This document shows, in pieces, positions 9,325 through 17,341 of a stretch of DNA of 64,000 nt (positions are counted from its first letter, which is position 1; each line of letters starts with the position of its first letter). The translations under genes and the position numbers were made by a program. The stretch is from Methanobrevibacter sp. YE315 (GTDB lineage: Archaea; Methanobacteriota; Methanobacteria; Methanobacteriales; Methanobacteriaceae): NCBI RefSeq assembly GCF_001548675.1, contig NZ_CP010834.1, positions 1,957,501 to 2,021,500 on the forward strand. Reading direction: 5' to 3'. The notes under the pieces were generated by a model that worked only from the letters and a program-made list of their open reading frames with translations, was not told the origin of the DNA and searched no databases.

Positions 9325-10164
9325 CTATTGTTTTAGTTTACTTTCGGTAATTTCAGCATTAACATTACATTTTTCTAATATAATATTTGATATACTTTTA
9401 TCAAGCATACTTGGCTTAAAGGAAACTTTTATATTCGCATAAGGATCGGAAATTAACCTTGTGTTAACAACACCTTCAGCTTCCTGCAATGCATCAAGAG
9501 CGCATTCGACATTAGAATCCACCCTAACTTTAACAACCGCGTAACCCCAGTTGGTCATTTTTGTAGCAAGCTCAATCTTATCCATCTCTGCTTCAATAAG
9601 CCCTTGGATATATGTATACAACGGCAATAATACAATAGCAACTAAAAGACCCATAATGGTGGTTGTTAAAGCCACATAAATACCTTCCGCCATTGCAGCA
9701 GAATCAGGATGAACGCCTAAAGATTTAAAAGTCATCCAAATACCAATAACAGTACCGATTAAACCTAAAAAAGGAGCCAATTCGGTTAAAGTTTTTATTG
9801 TACTCATTCCTTTAGTCATTTTAGCAACTTCAACAATGAAGATTTGCTCCATACTCTCTTCCACTTCGGTTTTGTTTTTATAACCGATTTTTAAAGTTTC
9901 GGAAATAATCCTAGAAATAGGATTCTTAAAACCATTAATTTGTTTTAAAGCTTCAACAGCACCACCCCTTTCCATTGAGGCTGTAACTACACCAAATATT
10001 TCAGTTGTATCCACTTTACTAATTTTTCTAAGATATGCAATCTTTCTTAATGCAATAATGAGACCATATATACCAACGAATAAAATTATATATGTAATTA
10101 TTCCACCTTGGGTAAAAATCTCCACTATTCCATCAATAATAGGCATAATAAACTCAATAATCAT
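9325..10164 (-). CDS. MotA/TolQ/ExbB-family proton-channel protein
   Basis: This is the channel-forming partner of the adjacent ExbD-like protein. The first transmembrane helix is near residues 15-40 (IITYIILFVGIYGLIIAL). A cytoplasmic helical stretch follows, then two C-terminal helices: the family signature LAPFLGLIGTVIGIWMTF near 128-145 and the TTIMGLLVAIVLLPLYTY helix. The C-terminal ~80 residues form an extra soluble domain with VKVRVDSNVECALDALQEAEGV, which resembles a small alpha-beta (ACT-like) unit and is not typical of bacterial ExbB. It is first in the pair, with an 8-nt gap. Confidence 0.88.
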   Translation of the reverse strand: MIIEFIMPIIDGIVEIFTQGGIITYIILFVGIYGLIIALRKIAYLRKISKVDTTEIFGVVTASMERGGAVEALKQINGFKNPISRIISETLKIGYKNKTEVEESMEQIFIVEVAKMTKGMSTIKTLTELAPFLGLIGTVIGIWMTFKSLGVHPDSAAMAEGIYVALTTTIMGLLVAIVLLPLYTYIQGLIEAEMDKIELATKMTNWGYAVVKVRVDSNVECALDALQEAEGVVNTRLISDPYANIKVSFKPSMLDKSISNIILEKCNVNAEITESKLKQ

Positions 10165-10256
10165 TTTAATCCTCTATATAAAATTACATTGAAAAACCAT
10201 TTATGAAAATAGATTTATTAATTCCCATACTTAAAATTATTTAAAAAAGAAAAGAA

Positions 10257-10871
10257 TTATTTCATTTTAGAAACGGTTGCCCAAGACCTTCTTACAAAAT
10301 CAGGCATTTCATCATAAGTGTAATTTGATAAAAATTTTTTTGTTGTTGGATCTGAAGGATAGCCCGAACCTATTCCACCGGATTTAATGTATTCCTTATT
10401 AAGTTCAGAAATATAGGAATCCCTTTCAGCTTTAGCAATAATTGAAGCAGCACTCACCTCAATATATTTATCATCAGCCTTATGTTCAGCTATAACATTT
10501 AGACCAGTGTCATTACGTAAATTTTCTTGAAATCTTTCTGCTTTTACATCTACAGCATCAACAATAGCTTTTTCGGGTTTTAATTTTAAAAGAATACTCT
10601 CCATAGCATTTTTCTCAATTTCATTAAGATTCACGCCATCAGCCCTTAACTCATCGATTTCACGGGCTGAAATTACAACAATTTCATACTCAAACATTTT
10701 TCGTAACTTTCTAGATAGAATAGTTCGTCTGTTTGGAGTAAGTCTTTTAGAATCTTTAACACCCATTCTTTCAAGGACCTTATCCATTTTTTCAGGAACA
10801 ATGACCCCTGCAATAACCATAGGCCCTAAAACAGATCCTCTACCAGCTTCATCAATGCCCAAAATGTCCAT
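10257..10871 (-). CDS. rnhB: Ribonuclease HII
   Basis: RNase HII removes single ribonucleotides and RNA primers from DNA. The active site is visible as GIDEAGRGSVLGPMV (Asp7, Glu8), the central IVDAVDVK segment (Asp near 100-103) and the later SIIAKAERD block with another acidic ligand. The C-terminal YPSDPTTKKFL and RRSW patterns complete the archaeal type. 204 aa is a normal length. It lies 44 nt after the mreB-like gene, across an A-rich (T-rich on minus) gap, so it may be only partly cotranscribed. Confidence 0.96.
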   Translation of the reverse strand: MDILGIDEAGRGSVLGPMVIAGVIVPEKMDKVLERMGVKDSKRLTPNRRTILSRKLRKMFEYEIVVISAREIDELRADGVNLNEIEKNAMESILLKLKPEKAIVDAVDVKAERFQENLRNDTGLNVIAEHKADDKYIEVSAASIIAKAERDSYISELNKEYIKSGGIGSGYPSDPTTKKFLSNYTYDEMPDFVRRSWATVSKMK

Positions 10872-10915
10872 AAAAATCAGTAAAAAAAGAAAAGAAAAGA
10901 AATAAATAAGATTAT

Positions 10916-11989
10916 TTATTTCATAGCTTTTAAACGAACTTCAGGTTCTAAAGCGAGAGGTTCAGCAGCAACAATAGCTGTACCTTTTGCTACAACAGTC
11001 ATAGGATCATCGGAAACTTCAATAGGAATGGAAATCTCATCGAAAATCCTAGTTTTCATACCGCGAAGTCTGGAAGATCCGCCTACAGCAACAGCGTTAT
11101 TATATACTCCCATCATCAATTCTGGAGATAATCTTTCTAAGATTAAGTTCAATCCAACAACAATTTGTTGCATGAACGGTTCTACAGCATCTGCAACAAG
11201 CATGGAATCAATTATAACTTTTTTAGGTCTGTTAGTCTCTAAGGATTTACCGATTACTTCAACACTTAAGTTTTCAAGTTGTTCTGAACTGTGCACCATA
11301 CCCACTTCAATTTTCGCGGATTCAGCATCATGAATACCAATAGCTACATCATATTTCTCTGCTACAAGTTCGACGATTCTATTATCAACATCGTCTCCAC
11401 CACATCTAACAGTTTCAATATCATTAATACCACCAAGAGAAATAATTACAATATCAGTTGATCCGGCACCTATATCCACAACCATAGTTCCGTTAGGTTC
11501 TGCAATAGGTAAACCTGCACCAATAGCGGCTGCTAATCCTTCACTAATTACTAAGATATTTTGTGCGCCAGCTTTTCTACCAATCTCTTCAGCAGCATTC
11601 TTTTCTACTTCGGAAGCATCCCCTGGAATACCAATGACAATTCTTCCAACACGTTCTCCTTCATTAATGCCTATTTGCATAGCTTTAATTAACAATGCTT
11701 GTGCTTGAACAACATTTTCAATAACACCTTTTTTCAAAGGCCTTACTGCGAGAATATCTTCAGGAGTTCTACCTAGCATTCTTTTAGCTTCTTCACCTAC
11801 AGCCAAAACTTCTGAAGGGTCGTCTTTTTTAACTGCGACAACAGAAGGAATTTGATATAAATCAAATTTATCGCCTGCAGGCTTTGCAATTACTGTGTTT
11901 AAAGTTCCTAAATCGATTCCTAAACTATTGCTAATAACTTTAGTGTCACTAACTTGTGGTTCTTCCTCTTCTCTTCCAAAAATATTCAT
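10916..11989 (-). CDS. mreB: MreB/Hsp70-type actin-fold ATPase
   Basis: This is an actin-superfamily ATPase resembling bacterial MreB. Phosphate-1 loop LGIDLGTLNTVIAKP is near residue 24. Phosphate-2 loop MVVDIGAGSTDIVIISLGGI is near 168-187. The adenosine motif AVAVGGSSRLRGM, preceded by ERLSPELMMGVYNN, is near 305. These MreB-specific flanks favour MreB over DnaK. MreB homologues are known in rod-shaped pseudomurein methanogens, where a role in cell shape is assumed. The N-terminal ~20 residues (NIFGREEEEPQ) are an acidic, probably flexible tail. It follows an unrecognised gene by 2 nt, which is therefore a likely functional partner. Confidence 0.85.
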   Translation of the reverse strand: MNIFGREEEEPQVSDTKVISNSLGIDLGTLNTVIAKPAGDKFDLYQIPSVVAVKKDDPSEVLAVGEEAKRMLGRTPEDILAVRPLKKGVIENVVQAQALLIKAMQIGINEGERVGRIVIGIPGDASEVEKNAAEEIGRKAGAQNILVISEGLAAAIGAGLPIAEPNGTMVVDIGAGSTDIVIISLGGINDIETVRCGGDDVDNRIVELVAEKYDVAIGIHDAESAKIEVGMVHSSEQLENLSVEVIGKSLETNRPKKVIIDSMLVADAVEPFMQQIVVGLNLILERLSPELMMGVYNNAVAVGGSSRLRGMKTRIFDEISIPIEVSDDPMTVVAKGTAIVAAEPLALEPEVRLKAMK

Positions 11990-11991
11990 GA

Positions 11992-12630
11992 TTAATCCTC
12001 CGTTACAATATCTTTAAAATCTATAACGAAAATTCGGTTAGATGTAGCTATACTTTGAACTTTTCTAATATCTTCATCGTTATCAACAGAAATTAAAATT
12101 GTTGATAAAACTACTTCATTTGCAGTATAAAATGGTTTTAAAGCAGATTTGATGAAGTTTGGTAGTTTGACTTGGTTACTTAAATCCATATCGATGAAAC
12201 CAGTAGTTTGTGATTCTTGTAAAATTGCAAAAGGTATTCTTGATTTTTCTATTTTAGATACAGAATCTTTAATTGCATCTTCTGGTGCTATGAATACCAT
12301 CAAATTTGATTCATCAGACAGGTATCCTCTTAAAATCCTAACATAAGCTCCGCCACATTGTTTTGAAAATGTTTTGAACTCATTAATAAGGATGGAATTA
12401 CCGTAAAGCATGATAAAATCAAATTTTTTATCCAAATTACCCTCAGTTAATATTACATGTTCCCTAAATAAGATTTTAACACTATGATTGGATGCAATAG
12501 CCTTATAAGCCATTTCATCTATTAAATCTGAATTTCCTGCAATTACACACCAGGTTTTTTCGATGGTATTTAGACCATCATGAGAAACCCTTGCCGCCTG
12601 CATAAGAACACGTATATTCTCTTCTATCAT
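11992..12630 (-). CDS. Unrecognised protein encoded upstream of mreB
   Basis: This is a 212-residue soluble protein with alternating hydrophobic strands and amphipathic helices. The stretch KTWCVIAGNSDLIDEMAYKAI, followed by KKFDFIMLYGN, suggests a Rossmann-like alpha-beta fold. However, the usual Gly-rich loop is missing and I do not recognise a family. There are no membrane segments and no signal peptide. Its stop is 2 nt from the mreB start, so the two are almost surely made together. It is the first gene of the long leftward run. A cell-shape or MreB-regulating role is a guess from position. Confidence 0.7.
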   Translation of the reverse strand: MIEENIRVLMQAARVSHDGLNTIEKTWCVIAGNSDLIDEMAYKAIASNHSVKILFREHVILTEGNLDKKFDFIMLYGNSILINEFKTFSKQCGGAYVRILRGYLSDESNLMVFIAPEDAIKDSVSKIEKSRIPFAILQESQTTGFIDMDLSNQVKLPNFIKSALKPFYTANEVVLSTILISVDNDEDIRKVQSIATSNRIFVIDFKDIVTED

Positions 12631-13059
12631 TTAATTACTCGCATCAATATTAATTTAAGTTTATTTAACTAAAACGAGCATAATATTTATTTAAAAATAT
12701 CAAATTTAATAAAATCACTATTAAATCTAACATTTAAAATTAAATAAATAATTAAATGCACGATAAAGTCTAACAATTAATATTTATTAAAAACATTATT
12801 ATATATATTTTATCGTTTATTGTGATTTTTTAAAATAATATGCAAATAGTTACTTAAAAAAGAAAAAAAAGAAAAAAAATAAATAAAAAATAAAAACATA
12901 ATTATTAATAGAACTGAATTGTTAAAAGATAAAATAATTTATTAATTAGAATAAAAATAACATGTTTTAATTAATAAATAAGGAAATGCATTAAAAATAA
13001 AACAAAAAAAAGATAAAATTAATAAGAAGTGAGATGAAAAGTATTACTGGAGTTTGAAT
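12631..13059. other. 429-bp AT-rich intergenic region (divergent)
   Basis: This gap separates the mreB-operon start from the rightward pssA gene and must hold both promoters. It has no ORF of note. It is very AT-rich, with several TATA-like boxes around 12795-12812 and a 40-nt purine-rich A tract at 12857-12898. An 8-bp inverted repeat (ACGATAAA at 12760-12767, TTTATCGT at 12809-12816) spans 41 nt. No tRNA-like or GC-rich RNA gene is visible. Confidence 0.5.
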
Positions 13060-13752
13060 ATGGAAATTAAAGACACTAGAATGAAAGAATTTATAGCAAT
13101 ATCAGACATTATTTCATTATTAAATATGAGTTCAGGATTTTTATCCATAATTTGTTCTATAAATCAAAATTTCCATTTGGCAGCTATCCTAATGATAATT
13201 GCAATCATATTCGACTCATCAGATGGTTGGGTAGCACGTAAAACCAATAGACATGATGAATTAGGTTTCGGGAAAAATATCGATTCATTGTCAGATATCG
13301 TTTCATTTGGAGTTGCTCCAGCAATATTTCTTTATACTTGCATTAACACCACCCCAAGCATTTTTCAAATAGTAGTAATATTAACTAGCTTATTTATTGT
13401 AATCTGTGGAGTTTTAAGATTGACACGCTACAATGTAATATCAGATAAGATTAAAACCAGCGGATTCATCGGATTTCCAATCCCTGGAATATCCTTAATC
13501 ATTGCTTCATTTTATCTAAGCGGATTGTTCAATCCCTATATTGCAATAATATTAAGCATCATAGTTTCACTGATTATGATAAGTAACATCAAATATCCTA
13601 AATTTGATAACATGCCATTAATAGCCATTTCTTGCATATTAATCCTGATATTAATTCTCCCAATTGACATTATCTTATTTAATATCAACATTCCTGCATT
13701 AATATTACTGTTATTCTGTCTATACTACCTAATAATTAATTTAATTAAATAA
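13060..13752 (+). CDS. pssA: CDP-alcohol phosphatidyltransferase, probable archaetidylserine synthase
   Basis: This is a membrane enzyme of the CDP-alcohol transferase family. It probably replaces CMP of CDP-archaeol with serine to make archaetidylserine. The catalytic signature DSSDGWVARKTNRHDELGFGKNIDSLSD (near residue 50-77) fits the D-G-x2-A-R-x8-G-x3-D-x3-D pattern. About six to eight hydrophobic helices fill the rest of the protein. ATG 13060 is preferred because GGAG lies seven bases upstream; a TTG at 13054 would leave only one base. Serine as the acceptor is inferred from similarity to archaeal PssA; inositol or glycerol cannot be excluded. Confidence 0.85.
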   Translation: MEIKDTRMKEFIAISDIISLLNMSSGFLSIICSINQNFHLAAILMIIAIIFDSSDGWVARKTNRHDELGFGKNIDSLSDIVSFGVAPAIFLYTCINTTPSIFQIVVILTSLFIVICGVLRLTRYNVISDKIKTSGFIGFPIPGISLIIASFYLSGLFNPYIAIILSIIVSLIMISNIKYPKFDNMPLIAISCILILILILPIDIILFNINIPALILLLFCLYYLIINLIK

Positions 13753-13763
13753 TTGAGCAATCA

Positions 13764-13814
13764 ATACTCCTATTAATTAAATTGCCATCTATACCCATTG
13801 AATATTAGGAGTAT
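13764..13814 (+). promoter_or_regulatory. Possible Shine-Dalgarno-masking hairpin
   Basis: A perfect 9-bp inverted repeat (ATACTCCTA at 13764-13772, TAGGAGTAT at 13806-13814) lies between the pssA stop and the next gene. The 3' arm contains the ribosome site AGGAG of the gene starting at 13820. The 5' arm is therefore an anti-Shine-Dalgarno sequence. In the pssA readthrough RNA the pair could hide the ribosome site. Confidence 0.5.
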
Positions 13815-13819
13815 GAATA

Positions 13820-14986
13820 ATGAATAATAAAAAACCAAGAGATCCATTATACCCCAAAGGTTTTGAAGAAACAAAAGAACTGAAAAAACAGATTAGTGAA
13901 AATTATCCAAAACCTAATAAAAAAGATGACGAACTTAATCTATTGAAGAAACTGAACCATAAAATCGGAGTATATTTGACTCCAAATTCCGTTGAGATAA
14001 CTGATGATGAAAAAAAGAAGAAGATTGGCGTTTTAATTACAACATTAATCCTAATAACAATCATCAGTTCAGCTTATTATTTCTTAATCTATGAACCCGC
14101 ACAAGAGGAATTGACACTTAAAAAGACAACAAAACTCAATGAATTACATGAGTTATACTGTGGAGCATTAACATCATCCCCCAATGAATATTATCTGGAA
14201 AAGAAAATAAAGGATGCTAATGACCCCCATGAAGTTGAACAGATAAACATTTTGACACCCGCAACCAAAGACTGGAAAACATTTCATAAAAAATCAATCT
14301 ATTCAAACCACGACAAATACAATAGAACAATGGCTATTTATTCAAATGAAAGTAAAAACATTATTCTGCCTATGAACAAAGCAATAAAGATTGTAAATGA
14401 AAATAATGCTGAAATACTATCAAAAATACGTTTTGAAGAACCTAACACAGTTTCCGTGCCAATCTTAATTTCAAGACTGCAGGCAGGGGCAGGGCTCATT
14501 AATGTAGGCAGCATTGTAGACATTTATACGAACAACAATTACACTAATCAAAGCAATCTGACCAATTCCAGCCCAGACATAAGCGGTTGTACAGTATTAT
14601 CTATAATGAGATATGAAGAAAACGGGGAAATTGATTCAGAATATTCTAAATCAAATACAATAGTTAAAGGCAATAACACAAATCCCAATGAGAATACGAA
14701 AAAATTCTCGTCAGATGTTTTGGAGCTTATAAAGGCATCAATAATAAACGGCTATGATGAAGAAGAAACATTTGGGCTACTCAAGGATTACGGTATAAAA
14801 TTATCCAATTATGAACGGCAGATAAATTTAGGAGATTTAAATGCTCAATATATGCTTTTAATTGAAACACCACAGGATAAAGTTGATTATCTATTGAACA
14901 ATATGGATAACATCGTATTGACAATACCTACATCAAATGCGCCTGATTGGATGATTTTAGAAATTAATTCAACATACAATAATTAA
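13820..14986 (+). CDS. Single-pass membrane protein, DUF515/CpaB-like
   Basis: This 388-residue protein has a charged cytoplasmic N-terminus (about 70 residues, Lys-rich) and one transmembrane helix near 73-95 (VLITTLILITIISSAYYFL). The rest is a large, probably extracytoplasmic domain. Residues ~208-235 (VSVPILISRLQAGAGLINVGSIVDIYTN) resemble the SAF/RcpC region of CpaB pilus-assembly proteins. The archaeal DUF515 family seems the best match, from memory only. AGGAG eight bases upstream sets the start at 13820. It lies between a lipid enzyme and a sortase, suggesting an envelope role. Confidence 0.6.
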   Translation: MNNKKPRDPLYPKGFEETKELKKQISENYPKPNKKDDELNLLKKLNHKIGVYLTPNSVEITDDEKKKKIGVLITTLILITIISSAYYFLIYEPAQEELTLKKTTKLNELHELYCGALTSSPNEYYLEKKIKDANDPHEVEQINILTPATKDWKTFHKKSIYSNHDKYNRTMAIYSNESKNIILPMNKAIKIVNENNAEILSKIRFEEPNTVSVPILISRLQAGAGLINVGSIVDIYTNNNYTNQSNLTNSSPDISGCTVLSIMRYEENGEIDSEYSKSNTIVKGNNTNPNENTKKFSSDVLELIKASIINGYDEEETFGLLKDYGIKLSNYERQINLGDLNAQYMLLIETPQDKVDYLLNNMDNIVLTIPTSNAPDWMILEINSTYNN

Positions 14987-15024
14987 GAAAAATTATTATA
15001 TATGTATAATACAAAATTGATAGT

Positions 15025-15741
15025 ATGAACAAACCGAGAATTTCAACAATAATCATTATTATTTGTATATTAATAGCAGGTTTATATGCAATGGGGGAAG
15101 TCAATTATTTTGCTTCAAAAATTCATATTGAGAACAATATTGAAGCACCAACCGTTGTAATACCTTCTATTGGAGTGAATGAAAAAATCAATACGGAATC
15201 ACTAAATCAAGGCGTTTTACAAGATCCTGCGGGAGTTACCCCTGGAGACGGCGCCATCGTATTATATGGGCATAGGACTTTGCAAGGATCACCATTCCTG
15301 AGATTAAATGAACTTAAGAGCGGAGATACCATACTATTAGAATGGCCCGGTGTTGGCGAAATAAAATATGCTGTTTCAGACAGTTATATTGTTCCTGCAT
15401 CATATTCTGCAGAATTTAGTGGAAATAAAGTATTCTTAATCACATGTGATCCAATCGGTTCAACAGAAAACAGGCTGATTATCGAAGGGGACATGGTGGA
15501 ACAAAATCCCATAAATGAGGAAATTATTAAAGATAATCCTCAAGAATCAAATGCATTTTTAATATCAGCTGCATTCCTTATCCTTGGACTTATCCTCACT
15601 TTTATTTATCCTAAGGACAACAGGGCATATATCTTTATTACAGTGATATTAGTTTCTGCTTTGTTATTCTTCTTCTGCTTTAGTCCAATCCCATCTGAAC
15701 TGATTTATGATAAGATAATATTCTTAAACGGAGGATTATAA
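15025..15741 (+). CDS. Sortase-family transpeptidase with C-terminal membrane helices
   Basis: Sortases cleave a C-terminal sorting signal and transfer the protein to a surface acceptor. The triad residues are visible: His83 in YGHRT, Cys141 in FLITCDP and Arg150 in ENRLIIEGD. An N-terminal membrane anchor spans residues ~7-24. Two further helices at ~175-194 and ~201-220 sit after the catalytic domain, an arrangement seen in archaeal and class E-like sortases. A TATA-like TTATATATG centred 25 nt before the ATG suggests a leaderless promoter of its own. Its substrate and acceptor are unknown; no obvious LPxTG-type protein is in the window. Confidence 0.88.
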   Translation: MNKPRISTIIIIICILIAGLYAMGEVNYFASKIHIENNIEAPTVVIPSIGVNEKINTESLNQGVLQDPAGVTPGDGAIVLYGHRTLQGSPFLRLNELKSGDTILLEWPGVGEIKYAVSDSYIVPASYSAEFSGNKVFLITCDPIGSTENRLIIEGDMVEQNPINEEIIKDNPQESNAFLISAAFLILGLILTFIYPKDNRAYIFITVILVSALLFFFCFSPIPSELIYDKIIFLNGGL

Positions 15742-16113
15742 TTGGACGTTGATGAAAAATACTTTTCAAACATAACTTCAAGAGAAAGGGCGATATTTGA
15801 AGGTGCAATAAGCATGGGCGCTCTTTTTCACCAATTTGTCGGAACACCAGTTAACAAAGATTCCAAAAATAGCCTAGAGAGATGTATGGAAGAATCTCTA
15901 AAACTACAGCCAGCAATTGAAAATGTGGAAGTTAAAATCAGATTTGATAAACTAGAAGAGTCAATGACCGAATTTGACTACACCTCCCTTAACGGAGATA
16001 TGCTGGATGTTAAAATCCATACAAAAGTAGATAACATAAAAGCAGTAATACGGATAGAGTTCATTGAAGAACTCAATTATCCTTTAATGTATGTTGAAAA
16101 TATAGAAGATTAG
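15742..16113 (+). CDS. mptD: Archaeal 7,8-dihydroneopterin aldolase
   Basis: MptD cleaves 7,8-dihydroneopterin to 6-hydroxymethyl-7,8-dihydropterin and glycolaldehyde in methanopterin synthesis. The 123-residue protein matches the archaeal (MJ1585-type) family, not bacterial FolB. Features are SRERAIFEGAISMGALFHQFVGTPV, the LERCMEES helix and a C-terminal ELNYPLMYVENIE. The start is TTG at 15742: GGAGG at 15730-15734 is seven bases upstream, and the sortase stop TAA abuts the start. So it is translated directly after the sortase, an odd functional pairing. Confidence 0.88.
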   Translation: MDVDEKYFSNITSRERAIFEGAISMGALFHQFVGTPVNKDSKNSLERCMEESLKLQPAIENVEVKIRFDKLEESMTEFDYTSLNGDMLDVKIHTKVDNIKAVIRIEFIEELNYPLMYVENIED

Positions 16114-16116
16114 AAG

Positions 16117-17274
16117 TTAAAATATTTCTTTTAAATCTTCTAATAATTCTTTTAAATGATTTAATTTTATATGATTCATTAAAACAATGCGTATAGCCAC
16201 CGGACATTTAGCAACAGAAACTTTCCAACCACGTGCTCCTAATTTTTCCGCCAGTTCATTAGTTTCAATACTTGGATGGTTAAAAGCAACGATGTTTAAT
16301 TCCGGCTCGCAGATAACCTCATAACCTAATTTTTCCAGTTCTTCCTTAAAGAATATTGTATTGTCCATTAAATTCCTAATAATATTACAATAGCCTTCTT
16401 TTCCAAAATATTTCATTATAGCATATGTTGCTGCTGATGAAGCACCTAGACGAGTACCTACGATTGTAGATTGTGTTTTGACAGTCAGATATGGTGAATC
16501 AACAGCCATCACTTCCAGATATTCTTCTTTTCTAAAAAGAATACCTCCAGCAGGAATTGGTGCCAAACCCATTTTATGAGGATCCACAGTAATAGAGCAA
16601 ACACCCGGAAGAGAAAAATCAAAAACAGGCAAATCAAAACCGATTTTTCTTAAAAATGGAATGGAAAAACCACCAAAAGCGGCATCAACATGGAAATAAA
16701 TATTATTCTCAAGAGCAATTTTGGAGATTTCATCAATCGGATCAACCAACCCCAGTTCAGTAGTGCCCGCAATTGCTACAATAGCTACAGTTTTATCAGA
16801 AATTAATTTCTTGACAGATTCAACATCAGTCTTATAATTTTCATCCAATTCTGCCTCTACAATTTTGAGGTTCAGCATGTCTGCAGCCTTCTTAAATGAA
16901 AAATGAGCAGATTCCGGGACAATAATCTCTCCATCAATAATACCCTTATATTTTCTGGCATGATTTCTTGCAGCACGAATTGCCATTAAATTAGCTTCAG
17001 TGCCCCCGGTTACAATATGCCCATAAGGATTATCAATAGACAACAGTTCACCAATAGACTTTATAACTTCACATTCAATTAATTTAGTTCCTTTAAAAAG
17101 TCCCGGGTCACCTAAATTGGTATCTAAAAATTTAAAATAAACTTCCTTTGCAAAAGGATGTGCTTCAGTGCACATTGATCCTAAAATCCTTCCATCGGAA
17201 TAATCATAATCTAATTTGTGAAACTCTGACAGTTCCTTTAGAATTTTTTCTTTATCAACGGGTTTATCATCCAT
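16117..17274 (-). CDS. mfnA: L-tyrosine/L-aspartate decarboxylase
   Basis: MfnA is a PLP enzyme that makes tyramine for methanofuran; archaeal homologues also make beta-alanine for CoA. It has the group II decarboxylase layout: [18 protein letters not shown] near 86, the PLP-ring HVDAAFGGF near 194 and the Schiff-base lysine in [11 protein letters not shown] (Lys234). 385 aa is normal. It is convergent with mptD (3-nt gap) and ends a leftward unit. Confidence 0.94.
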   Translation of the reverse strand: MDDKPVDKEKILKELSEFHKLDYDYSDGRILGSMCTEAHPFAKEVYFKFLDTNLGDPGLFKGTKLIECEVIKSIGELLSIDNPYGHIVTGGTEANLMAIRAARNHARKYKGIIDGEIIVPESAHFSFKKAADMLNLKIVEAELDENYKTDVESVKKLISDKTVAIVAIAGTTELGLVDPIDEISKIALENNIYFHVDAAFGGFSIPFLRKIGFDLPVFDFSLPGVCSITVDPHKMGLAPIPAGGILFRKEEYLEVMAVDSPYLTVKTQSTIVGTRLGASSAATYAIMKYFGKEGYCNIIRNLMDNTIFFKEELEKLGYEVICEPELNIVAFNHPSIETNELAEKLGARGWKVSVAKCPVAIRIVLMNHIKLNHLKELLEDLKEIF

Positions 17275-17324
17275 AAAATAACCTAATTCAACATAATTTA
17301 ATAAAAATAAAAAAGAAAAAAGAA

Positions 17325-17341
17325 AGAATAAAAATTATTCT
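17325..17341 (-). terminator. Hairpin with T-tract at the ppsA stop
   Basis: A 6-bp inverted repeat (AGAATA 17325-17330, TATTCT 17336-17341) brackets a 5-nt loop. The ppsA stop codon (17335-17337) falls inside the hairpin. On the minus strand it is followed by a long T-rich run (17299-17324). Confidence 0.5.

Noticed and set aside
12857-12898. A repeat array or CRISPR leader in the A-rich tract
   Set aside because: It is low-complexity A/G sequence with no regular repeat-spacer spacing.
13813-13827. A real leader peptide of four codons before the CpaB-like gene
   Set aside because: Its ATG is only one base from AGGAG, too near for normal initiation; mentioned only as part of the switch idea.
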